Positions 33,750 through 42,549 of a stretch of 46,603 bases of DNA are shown in pieces. The stretch comes from Alphaproteobacteria bacterium (GTDB lineage Bacteria > Pseudomonadota > Alphaproteobacteria > RF32 > CAG-239). The notes beneath the pieces are model-generated. The model was not told where the DNA came from. It made no database searches and saw only the letters and a list, made by a program, of their open reading frames with translations. The stretch's first letter is position 1, and each line of letters opens with the position of its first letter. Position numbers and translations under genes: made by a program. Location: NCBI GenBank assembly GCA_017465945.1, contig JAFTVD010000005.1, positions 1 to 46,603 on the forward strand. Direction: 5' to 3'.

Positions 33750-33790
33750 CATCTTCTATTTTTCTATTATTAATATTAAAAATTATGTCT

Positions 33791-34546
33791 ATGCAATTAT
33801 TAAAATTTTCCTTCTTGAGTAAACTAAAACAAATACTCAAGATAAAGCGTATTAATCATGCTGTAAAAAAAATGCTCAAAAAAAACGACAAAGAAAACAC
33901 AAAGTATATCAAAAACAAAAACTATTATGAGGAAAACTACCCTCAAAATAGTATTATAATTTGTACTCCAGATTACTTTGCCGTAAATGTTGAAAACGAT
34001 GACATCATCTTAAATCAAGCAGATGCCGAAAATATTCTAAAATCGATAGGTTTTCACAACCCAACCTTTTTAGAAATATCTATAATAGATGATGCTCTAA
34101 TTCATCCATATGAAACACGAGCCTTTTTCAAGTATGATATTACACCATCACTTTATGCTTATGCAACTATCGGAAATACTAACATCTTCATCATAGATAA
34201 ACGCTATGACAAAACAAATGTTTCATACACTCTAAAAGATAATGAATGCAATGATAAAACTTTTACAACAAGCATAATCTATAGTAAAAGAAATATGCAA
34301 ATCTATAAAAAACCATTAGTTGTTCAACTAACATTTAAGGTAGTAGATTCCAACATTGCCATTAAAAAAGTAGAATGTACTGACACCCCAAGTTTTCCTT
34401 GGAATCCTGTAAAAGAATACCACTTTGCTCCCGATGAAGATGAAGAAAAAATCAAACGTTTCATCATGCAATACTACAGATCTTACTTTTTTATAGATGC
34501 AGATTGCGTGCAAGATTTCCCATACCATTACAGCATAAACGTGTAA
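33791..34546 (+). CDS. Hypothetical protein, tandem paralogue 2
   Basis: 251 residues from the ATG at 33791, which aligns with the start of paralogue 1; an ATG at 33785 is also possible. The same layout is present: MQLLKFSFLSKLKQILKIKRINHAVKKML, core YAYATIGNTNIFIIDKRYD, end QDFPYHYSINV. The pair has diverged in most core positions but keeps both ends, so this is an old tandem duplication of gene, promoter and terminator. Function unknown. Confidence 0.75.
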   Translation: MQLLKFSFLSKLKQILKIKRINHAVKKMLKKNDKENTKYIKNKNYYEENYPQNSIIICTPDYFAVNVENDDIILNQADAENILKSIGFHNPTFLEISIIDDALIHPYETRAFFKYDITPSLYAYATIGNTNIFIIDKRYDKTNVSYTLKDNECNDKTFTTSIIYSKRNMQIYKKPLVVQLTFKVVDSNIAIKKVECTDTPSFPWNPVKEYHFAPDEDEEKIKRFIMQYYRSYFFIDADCVQDFPYHYSINV

Positions 34547-34558
34547 ACTTCAAAAAAA

Positions 34559-34589
34559 CACCGCCTTTTCAAAAGACGGTGTTTTTTTT
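34559..34589 (+). terminator. Terminator of paralogue 2 (bidirectional)
   Basis: CACCGCCTTTT-C-AAAAGACGGTG with T run, touching the 3' end of the convergent ankyrin gene. Confidence 0.88.
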
Positions 34590-35529
34590 ACTTACCAAAA
34601 ATCTTCCCAATTTTATTTTTAAAATCTTTTACTTTTTCTCTTGTCTCTTTTCTTTTAATAACCTCTCGTATAAACTCTGCTAATGAATAATTTGCATACT
34701 CAAAAACATCATTTCCTCTTATATTTTTAATAGTATAGTCAGCACCATTATCAATCAAATATTCAACAATATTATAATCTCCCCCATTACAAGCAAACAT
34801 TAACGCTGTTACGCCATCATCATTTTTCTCATCAAGCTTTGCACCACTTTTAACCAATCTCCTCACCATAGGAAAATTATTATTATGACAAGCATACATT
34901 AAAACAGTATTACCATTATATCTTTTAGTATTAGGATTACCTTTTCCTTCATTCAAAAAAAACTCTAAAAGTTCCACATCATCTTCAACCACACACTCAA
35001 AAAGAGGTGTCGTCCCATTATTTTTTGAGACCTTATTTACATCAGCACCTTTTAATACTAATTTTTTAGCTAATTCAAAACGTCTAAATTTCACAGCCAA
35101 TAGCAAAGCACCTTGCTCAAATATATTTTCACCATTAACATCAGCCCCATTCGAGATAAGAAAATCAAACATTTTCTCATCATTTCTTTCAATCGCCTTA
35201 ATTAAAGGTGTACAACCAAATACATCTTTTCCTTCAATATTAGCCCCATGCTCAATCAATTTTTTAGCTAGCCAATACTTTTTTTTACCTATCGTATTTA
35301 ATGCAACTGGTAATAATTCAATCCCGTCTTTATTTTTAACGTTAGCATCTGCTCCTTTTGATATAAGATAATCAAACATCTCATCATCTTTAGCATATAG
35401 CAAAGGAGTTTCCCCTCTATCGTTAAAAACATTTATATCACCCTTCAAAGCCAAAATATAATTAATCTTCTTATAATTACCATCTTCAACGGCCTTAAAA
35501 AGATGTAAACTTAATTTTTCATTTGCCAT
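34588..35529 (-). CDS. Ankyrin-repeat protein
   Basis: 313 residues made of about eight ankyrin repeats (GETPLLYAKDDEMFDYLISKGADANVKN, then CTPLIKAIERNDEKMFDFLISNGADVNGEN and so on), with caps at both ends and a basic C-terminal tail (KRKETREKVKDFKNKIGKIF). No signal peptide. AGAAG lies 7 nt before the ATG. It binds partner proteins in some way that cannot be told from sequence. Ankyrin genes are common in host-associated alphaproteobacteria and their phages. Confidence 0.9.
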   Translation of the reverse strand: MANEKLSLHLFKAVEDGNYKKINYILALKGDINVFNDRGETPLLYAKDDEMFDYLISKGADANVKNKDGIELLPVALNTIGKKKYWLAKKLIEHGANIEGKDVFGCTPLIKAIERNDEKMFDFLISNGADVNGENIFEQGALLLAVKFRRFELAKKLVLKGADVNKVSKNNGTTPLFECVVEDDVELLEFFLNEGKGNPNTKRYNGNTVLMYACHNNNFPMVRRLVKSGAKLDEKNDDGVTALMFACNGGDYNIVEYLIDNGADYTIKNIRGNDVFEYANYSLAEFIREVIKRKETREKVKDFKNKIGKIFGK

Positions 35530-35657
35530 TATTATTCTTCTAAAAAAAATTTATCAATACTTTCCTCTACCATATCATTTTTATTTTGTCAACATTTTTG
35601 ACTATAAATATAATTGGTGGCACACGAGCACCACCAACACCATTTTCTTAAAAAAAA

Positions 35658-35999
35658 TCAAACACTAATTTCGTCTTCAAAATCCTCCTCTTTTCTTTTA
35701 CCAACCGACAAAAGCTTAAACACCTCTCTTTCATCTAGCGATAAATATTTAATCACCAAATCAAACATTCGTCTTTTGCCTAACAAAAAAGCCCCTGCAT
35801 TAACATCAAACCTATTTTCCTTATCATAAAAATAAGGCACCCCATTAGAAGTACCAAGCTCACCTCGACCGCCTGCTTCATCTCGTAAAAAAGCAATCAC
35901 AATCTTTGCCTCATCTTTAAGCTCACCATTTTCCTCTAAAAATAATTTCTGAAAAGCCTTAACTAAAACAAGTTCACGTTTTGCACTTTTAAAAAACAT
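35658..35999 (-). CDS. Bbp19-like phage structural protein
   Basis: 113 residues from ATG 35999 (AAAGGAG 7-8 nt before). It follows the Bbp19 family outline: AFQKLFLEENGELKDEAKIVIAFLR, then an aromatic site PYFYDKENRFDVNAGAFLLGKRRMFDLVIKYL (D...F..G.R..... pattern). In BPP-1-like podoviruses this small gene lies between portal and scaffold. Here it also lies between them, but dnaG and yqeY have come between it and portal, and ankyrin and other genes between it and scaffold. Its leader carries the shared terminator. Confidence 0.7.
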   Translation of the reverse strand: MFFKSAKRELVLVKAFQKLFLEENGELKDEAKIVIAFLRDEAGGRGELGTSNGVPYFYDKENRFDVNAGAFLLGKRRMFDLVIKYLSLDEREVFKLLSVGKRKEEDFEDEISV

Positions 36000-36034
36000 A
36001 TTCCGTACTCCTTTTATCAAATTAAATTTAAAAC

Positions 36035-36064
36035 AAAAAAAAGAGCCATGCTTTCACATAGCCC
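36035..36064 (-). terminator. Terminator after the LRR gene and leader of the Bbp19-like gene
   Basis: On the minus strand GGGCTATG-loop-CATGGCTC, eight T, then GTTTTAAATTT. It serves as the LRR gene's terminator by position but stands only 35 nt before the Bbp19-like start. Confidence 0.75.
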
Positions 36065-36084
36065 TCATATCATCAAAAAAATTA

Positions 36085-36723
36085 CTACCTATCAATCCCC
36101 CCATTTCTACTACCTACAACCTCAATATCAGGTGCTATAAACTTTCCACCTATTCTATCAGGTTTTCCACTATAGCTTTTTAAAGGATTTCCATTACAAG
36201 TAAAGCTACCCTTTACCTCCCTTGGTGCCCCTCTCAAAGTCGTAAGCTGATTATTATCACACAAAAAATTCCCACCAACTATAATTTTAGAAAAATCAGG
36301 TAACTCTGTTAAATCTCTTCCTCTTAAATCAACATTACAACCAAGCTCATGTCCATTTGGCAAAATATTCAAAAATTTATTTATATTCTCAACACTTGCC
36401 TCTTTAAAAAATAGATTGGCTTTTTCCTTATTAAGACTCAAATCAATATCATTCATTCCCATTATTTCATAAAAATGAACATCATCATCATCCACCACCA
36501 AATCTCTAGCCCCTCTTTTTTCTAAAAAACTAACAACTTCATCATTTTGTATTATTTTTGCCAACTTTAATACATTATATCCCACTCTATGCTCTGCATT
36601 AATATCCGCCCCTAATCTTATAATATAATCCATTTTTCTAAGCTTAACTTCTGTTGGAAGCTTATCATCTAAAACGCACCTTATTAATTGCTCACCTAAT
36701 TTTCTCTTATTTTCTTCACTCAT
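36085..36723 (-). CDS. Ankyrin-like / leucine-rich-repeat protein (complete paralogue of the left-edge gene)
   Basis: 212 residues from ATG 36723 (AGGA 5 nt upstream; ATG 36735 also in frame). The N-terminal part has MDYIIRLGADINAEHRVGYNVLKLAKIIQNDEVVSFLEKRGARD (two ankyrin-like units), then three LRR-type units (FLCDNNQLTTLRGAPREVKG, FTCNGNPLKSYSGKP). Its N-terminal half is very similar to 1-658, which has more LRR units. Both copies are followed on their 5' side by palindromic repeats and the two-hairpin element. Confidence 0.82.
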   Translation of the reverse strand: MSEENKRKLGEQLIRCVLDDKLPTEVKLRKMDYIIRLGADINAEHRVGYNVLKLAKIIQNDEVVSFLEKRGARDLVVDDDDVHFYEIMGMNDIDLSLNKEKANLFFKEASVENINKFLNILPNGHELGCNVDLRGRDLTELPDFSKIIVGGNFLCDNNQLTTLRGAPREVKGSFTCNGNPLKSYSGKPDRIGGKFIAPDIEVVGSRNGGIDR

Positions 36724-36804
36724 CTCCGTCCTCACTTAAATAAATCCCCCCTAATATACCTTAGATGATACTACAAATCCCCCCCCTTTGCAACAAAAAA
36801 ATCA

Positions 36805-37060
36805 TCCCTCGTCATTGCAAGAAGCCTTCTTTCCTCCGTCATTGCGAGGAGCATCAGCGACGAAGCAATCCATAAACATCTCTTCTCGTCATTGCGAGGA
36901 ATATCGCGACGAAGCAATCCACTTTCCCTCCCCACCTCGTCATTGCGAGCCCGTTAGGGCGTGGCAATCCACTTCCCCCCACCCTCGTCATTGCGAGCCG
37001 TTAGGCGTGGCAATCCATAAATACTCCCTGTCATCCCTCGTTTTGCAAAGCAAAACGTCA
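36805..37060. repeat. Cluster of palindromic repeats
   Basis: Five ATTGCGAG/GCAATCC units with different central stems (gaggagcatcagcgacgaag, gagcccgttagggcgtgg and others) and one CGTTTTGCAA-GCAAAACG unit. There is no gene in 36736-37237. Confidence 0.85.
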
Positions 37061-37100
37061 AGGGCTCTCCAATGCTTTCACAAAGCCCCCTTTAAAACCG

Positions 37101-37224
37101 AACGCCACAGGCGTTGCTACGGCTTTGTCAAAGTGCTATGCTGGAAATTTATTTGCGACTGCGGTGTACAAAAAAACGTACATAAGGGAGCAAATAAATG
37201 ACATGATAGTGCTTTCACAAAGCC
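37101..37224 (+). repeat. Two-hairpin structured repeat (copy 2), next to the dnaG 3' end
   Basis: Hairpin 1 is AACGCC-ACA-GGCGTT here, against AAAGCC/GGCTTT in copy 1: a compensated pair change. Hairpin 2 (37121-37224) is nearly the same as copy 1. Its end lies 13 bp from the dnaG stop codon, so it may serve as dnaG's 3' structure. Confidence 0.75.
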
Positions 37225-37237
37225 CCGCCCCCCTTTT

Positions 37238-39181
37238 TTATTCAGGATTGTCAGTCGCACTCCAAATAATCTCATCTCTTTCTTTTTTAAGCGCCTGACT
37301 TCTTATATAAGCATCTTCACTAAAATTGCTCATCAATTCACTGCTAATAACTTTTAATTCTTCATCAATAGCCCTAATTTTATTTTCCAATAAAAGCCTA
37401 TCAATATTTTTCCTCAAATCATTAATAAAAGGCTTTCTATCTTTAAGCATACCAACTTCCCAAAGCCCTTTAAGCACTTCTTTTTCTTTTTTAGCCACCT
37501 CATCAAAAAGCTCATCACCATTAAGAGGAGTTTCAGCCTCATGATAAGTATCCGCAATAACAAGTTGCAGACGTCTCAAACCTTCATCTTTAATATCATC
37601 AATAAAGATTTCTTCTTCGTAGTCATCAATAAGTTCTGGATAAATAAACTGAGAGGCTATAATAAACCTTAAACTTTTGTCGCTCTCATTTTCGATATTC
37701 TTTTTGAGGTCTTCGGGGGAAGAAAAACCATGCTCTATTGCTTTTCGAGAATAGTCCTTATTGCTTCTTCCCCCCCGCTCATGATAAGAAGGATTACTCC
37801 TTCTCCCTCTTAAAACTAACGCATCTTTACCAAGTTCCCCCTTCTGAATAGGTTCCCTTTCAACACGTAGCCCATGATTAAGAGGCGCTTGCGGTTTGCT
37901 GAAGATGGGCTTGAACGCTTGGTAAATTCTACTTTTAATTTCCTGTAAATAGTAGTTCTTTACCACCGTATCATTAATTTTATTCACCTCTCCTATAATA
38001 GTTTTTTCGACTAATGCTTTCCTCTCAGGAGTAGAAACATCAACCTCATCAGTATACTTTTTCCATAATATATCAATCAAAGGTTTCGTTTTAGTTAACA
38101 AAGAAGCAAAACTTTCTTTGCCATATGCCTCCAAATACTCATCAGGGTCCATATTATCCGGCAAAAATAAAAACTTAAGCGAATACCCTGCTTTAAGAAT
38201 AGGAAGCACCCTATCTACCGCCCTCATAGCCGCCTTCGTTCCAGGAGCATCACCATCCAAACATAAAATTGGTTCCTGACAAACTTTCCAAGCTTCCAAA
38301 ATTTGTTCTTCTGTCAATGCCGTTCCCAAAGGAGCTACAGCATAGTCAAAGCCGTATCTATCAAGAGCTATAACATCCATATACCCCTCAGATATAATTA
38401 GCTTTTTTCCTTTATAACCACTTTCTCTCGCTTTGTCAAGATTATAAAGATTACGTCTCTTATTAAAAATTGGAGTTTCCGGTGAATTCAAATACTTAGG
38501 CTCAATTTTTTCCATAACTCTACCCCCAAAAGCAATAACTTTTCCTTGCTTATTGGTAATAGGAATCATCACTCTATTCCTAAAAAAGTCATGATTTCGC
38601 CTTGTTTTATCCTCTGGAATGCTCATTAATCCTAGCTCATTCAAATCTTTTTCATCGATTCCCATCGATTTTAAATGAGCCATCAAACCATTATTGTTTG
38701 GAGCATACCCTAATCTAAATTTTTTAATAACCTCATCAGAAAGCCCTCTTTTTTCCTTAAAATACTTTAATCCCTCAGCCCCCACCGGCATATAAAGATT
38801 CTTTTCAAAGAAAACACAAGCCTGTTCCATAATTTCGTACAAAGATTTGCGTTCCTCAGCCTCTTCAGCTCCCGCTTTAGAAAACTTAGGCATACTAACA
38901 CCTGCTTGGTGTGCCAATTTTTGTATAGCATCCATAAAAGGAAGCCCATTAGCATCCATCTCAAATTTTAAAATATCACCATGAGCTCCACAACCAAAAC
39001 AATGATAAAAACCTTTTGCTTCATTCACCGTAAACGACGGAGTCTTTTCATTATGAAAAGGGCAAAGACCTTGGTATTCTCTACCTTTTTTAACAAGCTT
39101 AACCTTCGCTCCTACCACATCAACAATAGAAACTCTAGCTCTTAGCTCATCAATAAATCTTTGCAAATCATCATTGGCCAT
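37238..39181 (-). CDS. dnaG: DNA primase DnaG
   Basis: 647 residues, normal for the family. It makes RNA primers at the replication fork. The zinc-binding CHC2 domain is at the N-terminus (LCPFHNEKTPSF, then FYHCFGCGAHGD, about 40-65). The catalytic core has YAPNNNGLMAHL and the Toprim signatures EGYMDVIAL and LCLDGDAPGTKAA (about 268-310); the DnaB-interacting C-terminal helical domain follows. It reads with yqeY upstream (10 bp gap) as in most alphaproteobacteria, but rpoD, the usual next gene, is absent and a repeat follows. It interrupts a phage structural cluster. Confidence 0.98.
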   Translation of the reverse strand: MANDDLQRFIDELRARVSIVDVVGAKVKLVKKGREYQGLCPFHNEKTPSFTVNEAKGFYHCFGCGAHGDILKFEMDANGLPFMDAIQKLAHQAGVSMPKFSKAGAEEAEERKSLYEIMEQACVFFEKNLYMPVGAEGLKYFKEKRGLSDEVIKKFRLGYAPNNNGLMAHLKSMGIDEKDLNELGLMSIPEDKTRRNHDFFRNRVMIPITNKQGKVIAFGGRVMEKIEPKYLNSPETPIFNKRRNLYNLDKARESGYKGKKLIISEGYMDVIALDRYGFDYAVAPLGTALTEEQILEAWKVCQEPILCLDGDAPGTKAAMRAVDRVLPILKAGYSLKFLFLPDNMDPDEYLEAYGKESFASLLTKTKPLIDILWKKYTDEVDVSTPERKALVEKTIIGEVNKINDTVVKNYYLQEIKSRIYQAFKPIFSKPQAPLNHGLRVEREPIQKGELGKDALVLRGRRSNPSYHERGGRSNKDYSRKAIEHGFSSPEDLKKNIENESDKSLRFIIASQFIYPELIDDYEEEIFIDDIKDEGLRRLQLVIADTYHEAETPLNGDELFDEVAKKEKEVLKGLWEVGMLKDRKPFINDLRKNIDRLLLENKIRAIDEELKVISSELMSNFSEDAYIRSQALKKERDEIIWSATDNPE

Positions 39182-39191
39182 ATTAAAAAAC

Positions 39192-39644
39192 TTATCCTAA
39201 CAAATCTTTAATCAAAGAAGAAGCTTTTCCCATATCAACTTGTCCTGCATATCTAGCCTTAAGTTCAGCCATAACTTTGCCCATATCTTTAATAGAACTA
39301 GCCCCAATTTCAGCCATAATATTTTTAATTATATCTTTTGTTTCATCAACGCTTAATTGTTTAGGCAAAAATCTCTCAATCACTTTAATTTCTTTTTCTT
39401 CCTTAACAGCCAACTCTTCTCTACCACCTTCACGATAAATTCTAGCCGATTCGGTTCTTTGTTTAATCATTGTTTGCATCATAGAAAGTAATTCTTGATC
39501 GCTAGCACATTCCTTACCGCTACCTCTTGCCACAACATCTTTTTCTTTTTGCCCAGCAATAATAAGTCTAACAGCTCCAACTGTTTCCATATCCTTATTT
39601 TTCATAGCTTCTTTTAATGCGCAAGATAACTCTTCTCTTAACAT
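39192..39644 (-). CDS. yqeY: GatB/YqeY domain protein
   Basis: 150 residues, the usual length. Family pattern: LREELSCALKEAMKNKDMETVGAVRLIIAGQKEKDV at the start, then DQELLSMMQTMIKQRTESARIYREGGREELAVKEEKEIKVIERFLPKQLS, and KDMGKVMAELKARYAGQVDMGKASSLIKDLL at the end. It resembles the tail domain of GatB and may act in tRNA-linked processes. It stands in operon with dnaG, as in many alphaproteobacteria. Confidence 0.95.
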   Translation of the reverse strand: MLREELSCALKEAMKNKDMETVGAVRLIIAGQKEKDVVARGSGKECASDQELLSMMQTMIKQRTESARIYREGGREELAVKEEKEIKVIERFLPKQLSVDETKDIIKNIMAEIGASSIKDMGKVMAELKARYAGQVDMGKASSLIKDLLG

Positions 39645-39659
39645 TTTACTCCCTTTCTT

Positions 39660-40541
39660 TTATCTAACAAATTTGATATTATAACTAGAGTTAATACCTT
39701 TAACTCCATCAATCTTAATTTCCACAAAAGTCTTTTCTTTAGCCTTCAAGAAACTCTGTTTAGGCTCAAACACCTCATTTCTTCCATCAACTTTAACACC
39801 AGGAACTTTTGTTGCAAACATACCATTATTAACAATGCTAGCATTAATAACCACATCTTCATTTCCGCTAATACTAACATCAACAAACTCAAGATTTTCT
39901 TGATTATCATATCCGCTCAAACCAAGTTTGTTATAATATTCTTCCGCACCACCATAAACGTGCACAACACCTGCTCTTAACAAATAAAGCATACAACAAA
40001 CAATTAACAACCACAAAAAAATCTTCGTTTTTACAAACCAACATTTTTTCTTTTCAACCACCAACCTATCAGTTGTATCAGCTTTAATTCCTTCATTATC
40101 ATCTAAAAATAATCTTGGCGCTTTTCTATCATCTTCTTTATTATCTTTTTCATCCATGCTAATCGTAAAAGATGTTCCAAAATCCGAAGTCAAAGTTAAC
40201 TCTTTTTTCTTCTTTGGTTTTGGTGCCACAAAATCAGGATCCCCTTCTTCTTTTACCAACTCTTTAGAGCTAATTGTTTTCTTGCCTGATTTATTTTCTT
40301 GTACAACCGTATATGGATTTTTATCACTTGGATAATTACGATAAGGTGGTTCACTAACCTCAATCGCCTCAACATAAGGCTTATCATCACCACTATTTTC
40401 TTCTTCATATCCTAAAGCATCAGACTTAAGTGCATGCCAAACATTCGCACAAGCCTGACATCTAAACTTCTGTCCTGATGGTGGAATCAAATTATCAGGA
40501 ACTTCGTAAATACTATGACATTTAGGACAACTAATTAACAT
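39660..40541 (-). CDS. MJ0042-type zinc-ribbon membrane protein
   Basis: 293 residues. The N-terminal zinc ribbon (ISCPKCHSIYEVPDNLIPPSGQKFRCQACANVW, two CxxC pairs) is the MJ0042 / zinc_ribbon_5 motif common in proteobacteria. A charged disordered part follows, then one transmembrane helix (IFLWLLIVCCMLYLLRAGVVHVY, about 175-197) and a small strand-rich extracytoplasmic domain (DUF3426-like). It starts the zinc-ribbon-yqeY-dnaG unit (15 bp to yqeY). Its function is not established. Confidence 0.88.
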   Translation of the reverse strand: MLISCPKCHSIYEVPDNLIPPSGQKFRCQACANVWHALKSDALGYEEENSGDDKPYVEAIEVSEPPYRNYPSDKNPYTVVQENKSGKKTISSKELVKEEGDPDFVAPKPKKKKELTLTSDFGTSFTISMDEKDNKEDDRKAPRLFLDDNEGIKADTTDRLVVEKKKCWFVKTKIFLWLLIVCCMLYLLRAGVVHVYGGAEEYYNKLGLSGYDNQENLEFVDVSISGNEDVVINASIVNNGMFATKVPGVKVDGRNEVFEPKQSFLKAKEKTFVEIKIDGVKGINSSYNIKFVR

Positions 40542-40652
40542 CTTTAAACACCTCTATTTCATAAATTATCGGCATTATAAACCAATTATTTCTATAAAAT
40601 CAACTATTTTTTAATAATTTCTATCACCTCCAAATACCAAAATAAAATCCCC

Positions 40653-40691
40653 AAAAAAACAAGGCCCATCATAAAATTATGCGAGCCTTGT
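40653..40691 (-). terminator. Terminator after the portal gene
   Basis: On the minus strand CAAGGCTC...GGGCCTTG with a long loop, followed by seven T. It ends the front half of the phage module before the host operon. Confidence 0.8.
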
Positions 40692-40705
40692 TTTATAAAA
40701 AAAAA

Positions 40706-42322
40706 TTACTTTAATCCTTTCATCGCCCCTAATAGCGGATTAGAAGTAACTCCCATCAAAGCTTGCGCATTTTCCATACTCGCCTTAAGTTTTAGCATAT
40801 CGACATCTTCTTTAGTTCTTACCACATCACTATCAACACCATGATAATCTGCAATTTTCCTTAAAGCATTTTCCATATCTAAAATATCTAAAACCTGAGG
40901 ATTACTTTGCGCAAGTGTAACCGCAGCCTCAACTGTTTTATACAATCCCATAATTGCACTCGCATCTTGCATCCTAACTGACGGACTTTCATATTCAATA
41001 GCAATCGAACTATCATACATTAACTCGTCAGGCACCCCATCAAGTTTACCATAACTAGTTAAAATATCCAATTCACGCTCAATATTACCCGTCAACCATT
41101 CAGCACTAATTCTTTCACACATTGGCGCCAAAAGCATAGACTTTTCAAGTTCTCTTTTCTCAACTTCTGTTGCCGTCATTTGTTTAGTCTGGGTTAAAGA
41201 TTGAAACAACGGCACCAAAAAAGCTCTCTCAATAGAAGCTCTAACTTCACGTTGCATCTCCACACTAATCGATAAATTATTTCCATATTGCATAGAAACA
41301 GCCTGTGGCTTTCCTTGATTATCAAGTCCCCCCCTAATAACAGCACCAGCCGACCCTAGTTTATTGGTATCAATCAATCCCATATTAGTTAAAATCGGAG
41401 GATTAGCCTGCAACTGTCCTGTTCTCAAAATTGTTTTACCCATTTCATTTGCAGTCAACATATCATAAAAAGCTTGCATAGCAGGACTATCCCCATATGA
41501 AGAACCAGGAACTCCCAAAAATCTAGGAACCATATACGGATTACATCTATATCCCCCCTCTTGAACAATTTTTTTACCGGCTATATCAATATGAACACTC
41601 GCATATTTCATACCACTTTTATCTTTTTTATTTATTTTATAATCATCTTTTTCAAATACCGCATGAATAAACATAAATTTTTTCTCCGGCATTTCTTTAC
41701 TAGCTTTTTTTATTTCAGCCGATACCTTATCACCAAATTTATCAAATGCCTCTCTAGCACAGAGTTCATATTGGCGCATAACAGTATCAAGTCCACCTTT
41801 ATCATTACGTTTAATGTATGCTTCTGCAACAGGAATACATCTATAAACAATCCCTTTTCCAATATCATCATCAACCATCCAAACTGCATGCCCATAAATA
41901 CCAAGTTGATTAAATAATAAATCACTTTCGCTTGCAAAATTAGATTTGGCCGAATATCTAGTTCTAAATAACAAATCAGTAGCATATTCCAAATATTTTT
42001 TCACATTCGGATTATTATCAAGTTCAGGATTAACAGCTTTAAGCCTATGCCAACGAGCTGTAGTCGGAATAATAACAGACTTCATACTAGCCGCAAAACA
42101 CGTCAACGCATTTCTAGCCGTTGTATCAAAAATAGTCTGCCTAATTCTACCATTTTCATCTTTGTTAAAAAGTTTAGAATTAATAGCACACATTTCCGCC
42201 GCCTTATTCCACATCGGCTCATAAACTTTTCGTTCTTCTTTCATTACATCAAGTTTTTTTAATATACTATCTGCTGTATATTTTGCCTTTTTAGTTGGCT
42301 TGTTTTTCAAAAAATTATTCAT
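40706..42322 (-). CDS. Portal / head-to-tail connector protein (T7 gp8-like)
   Basis: 538 residues from ATG 42322 (GGAGG 6 nt upstream); T7 gp8 has 536. Family features: YEPMWNKAAEMCAINSKLFN near the N-terminus, FDTTARNALTCFAASMKSVIIPTTARWHRL, GYRCNPYMVPRFLGVPGSSYGDSPAMQAF (the conserved WxxxxGExYGxSP-like segment), and ALSQTKQMTATEVEKRELEKS-type helix (QTKQMTATEV) in the stem/wing. The portal is the DNA gate of the capsid. It lies after terminase as in podoviruses, but the next phage gene is 4.7 kb away beyond dnaG. Confidence 0.92.
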   Translation of the reverse strand: MNNFLKNKPTKKAKYTADSILKKLDVMKEERKVYEPMWNKAAEMCAINSKLFNKDENGRIRQTIFDTTARNALTCFAASMKSVIIPTTARWHRLKAVNPELDNNPNVKKYLEYATDLLFRTRYSAKSNFASESDLLFNQLGIYGHAVWMVDDDIGKGIVYRCIPVAEAYIKRNDKGGLDTVMRQYELCAREAFDKFGDKVSAEIKKASKEMPEKKFMFIHAVFEKDDYKINKKDKSGMKYASVHIDIAGKKIVQEGGYRCNPYMVPRFLGVPGSSYGDSPAMQAFYDMLTANEMGKTILRTGQLQANPPILTNMGLIDTNKLGSAGAVIRGGLDNQGKPQAVSMQYGNNLSISVEMQREVRASIERAFLVPLFQSLTQTKQMTATEVEKRELEKSMLLAPMCERISAEWLTGNIERELDILTSYGKLDGVPDELMYDSSIAIEYESPSVRMQDASAIMGLYKTVEAAVTLAQSNPQVLDILDMENALRKIADYHGVDSDVVRTKEDVDMLKLKASMENAQALMGVTSNPLLGAMKGLK

Positions 42323-42354
42323 AAATACCTCCAAATAAAATTAAAAAATAATCA

Positions 42355-42520
42355 TTCACCTTGTCATTGCGAGGAGCATCGCGACGAAGCAATCCACTTC
42401 CCCCCACCCCATCATTGCGAGCCCGTTAGGGCGTGGCAATCCACTTTCTTTTATCCGTCATTGCAAGCCCTTTTTTATCCGTCATTGCGAGAGGCAACGC
42501 CTCGAAGCAATCCATAAACA
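42355..42520. repeat. Palindromic repeats upstream of portal
   Basis: Four ATTGCGAG/GCAATCC-type units. With the next two entries they fill the gap 42323-42783 that splits the packaging genes. Confidence 0.8.
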
Positions 42521-42549
42521 CTGATAAACAAAGCCCCTCTTTAAAACCG

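Noticed and set aside
37238..39181. dnaG as a phage-encoded primase
   Set aside because: It is full-length cellular DnaG with the alphaproteobacterial neighbour yqeY, so it is the host gene.
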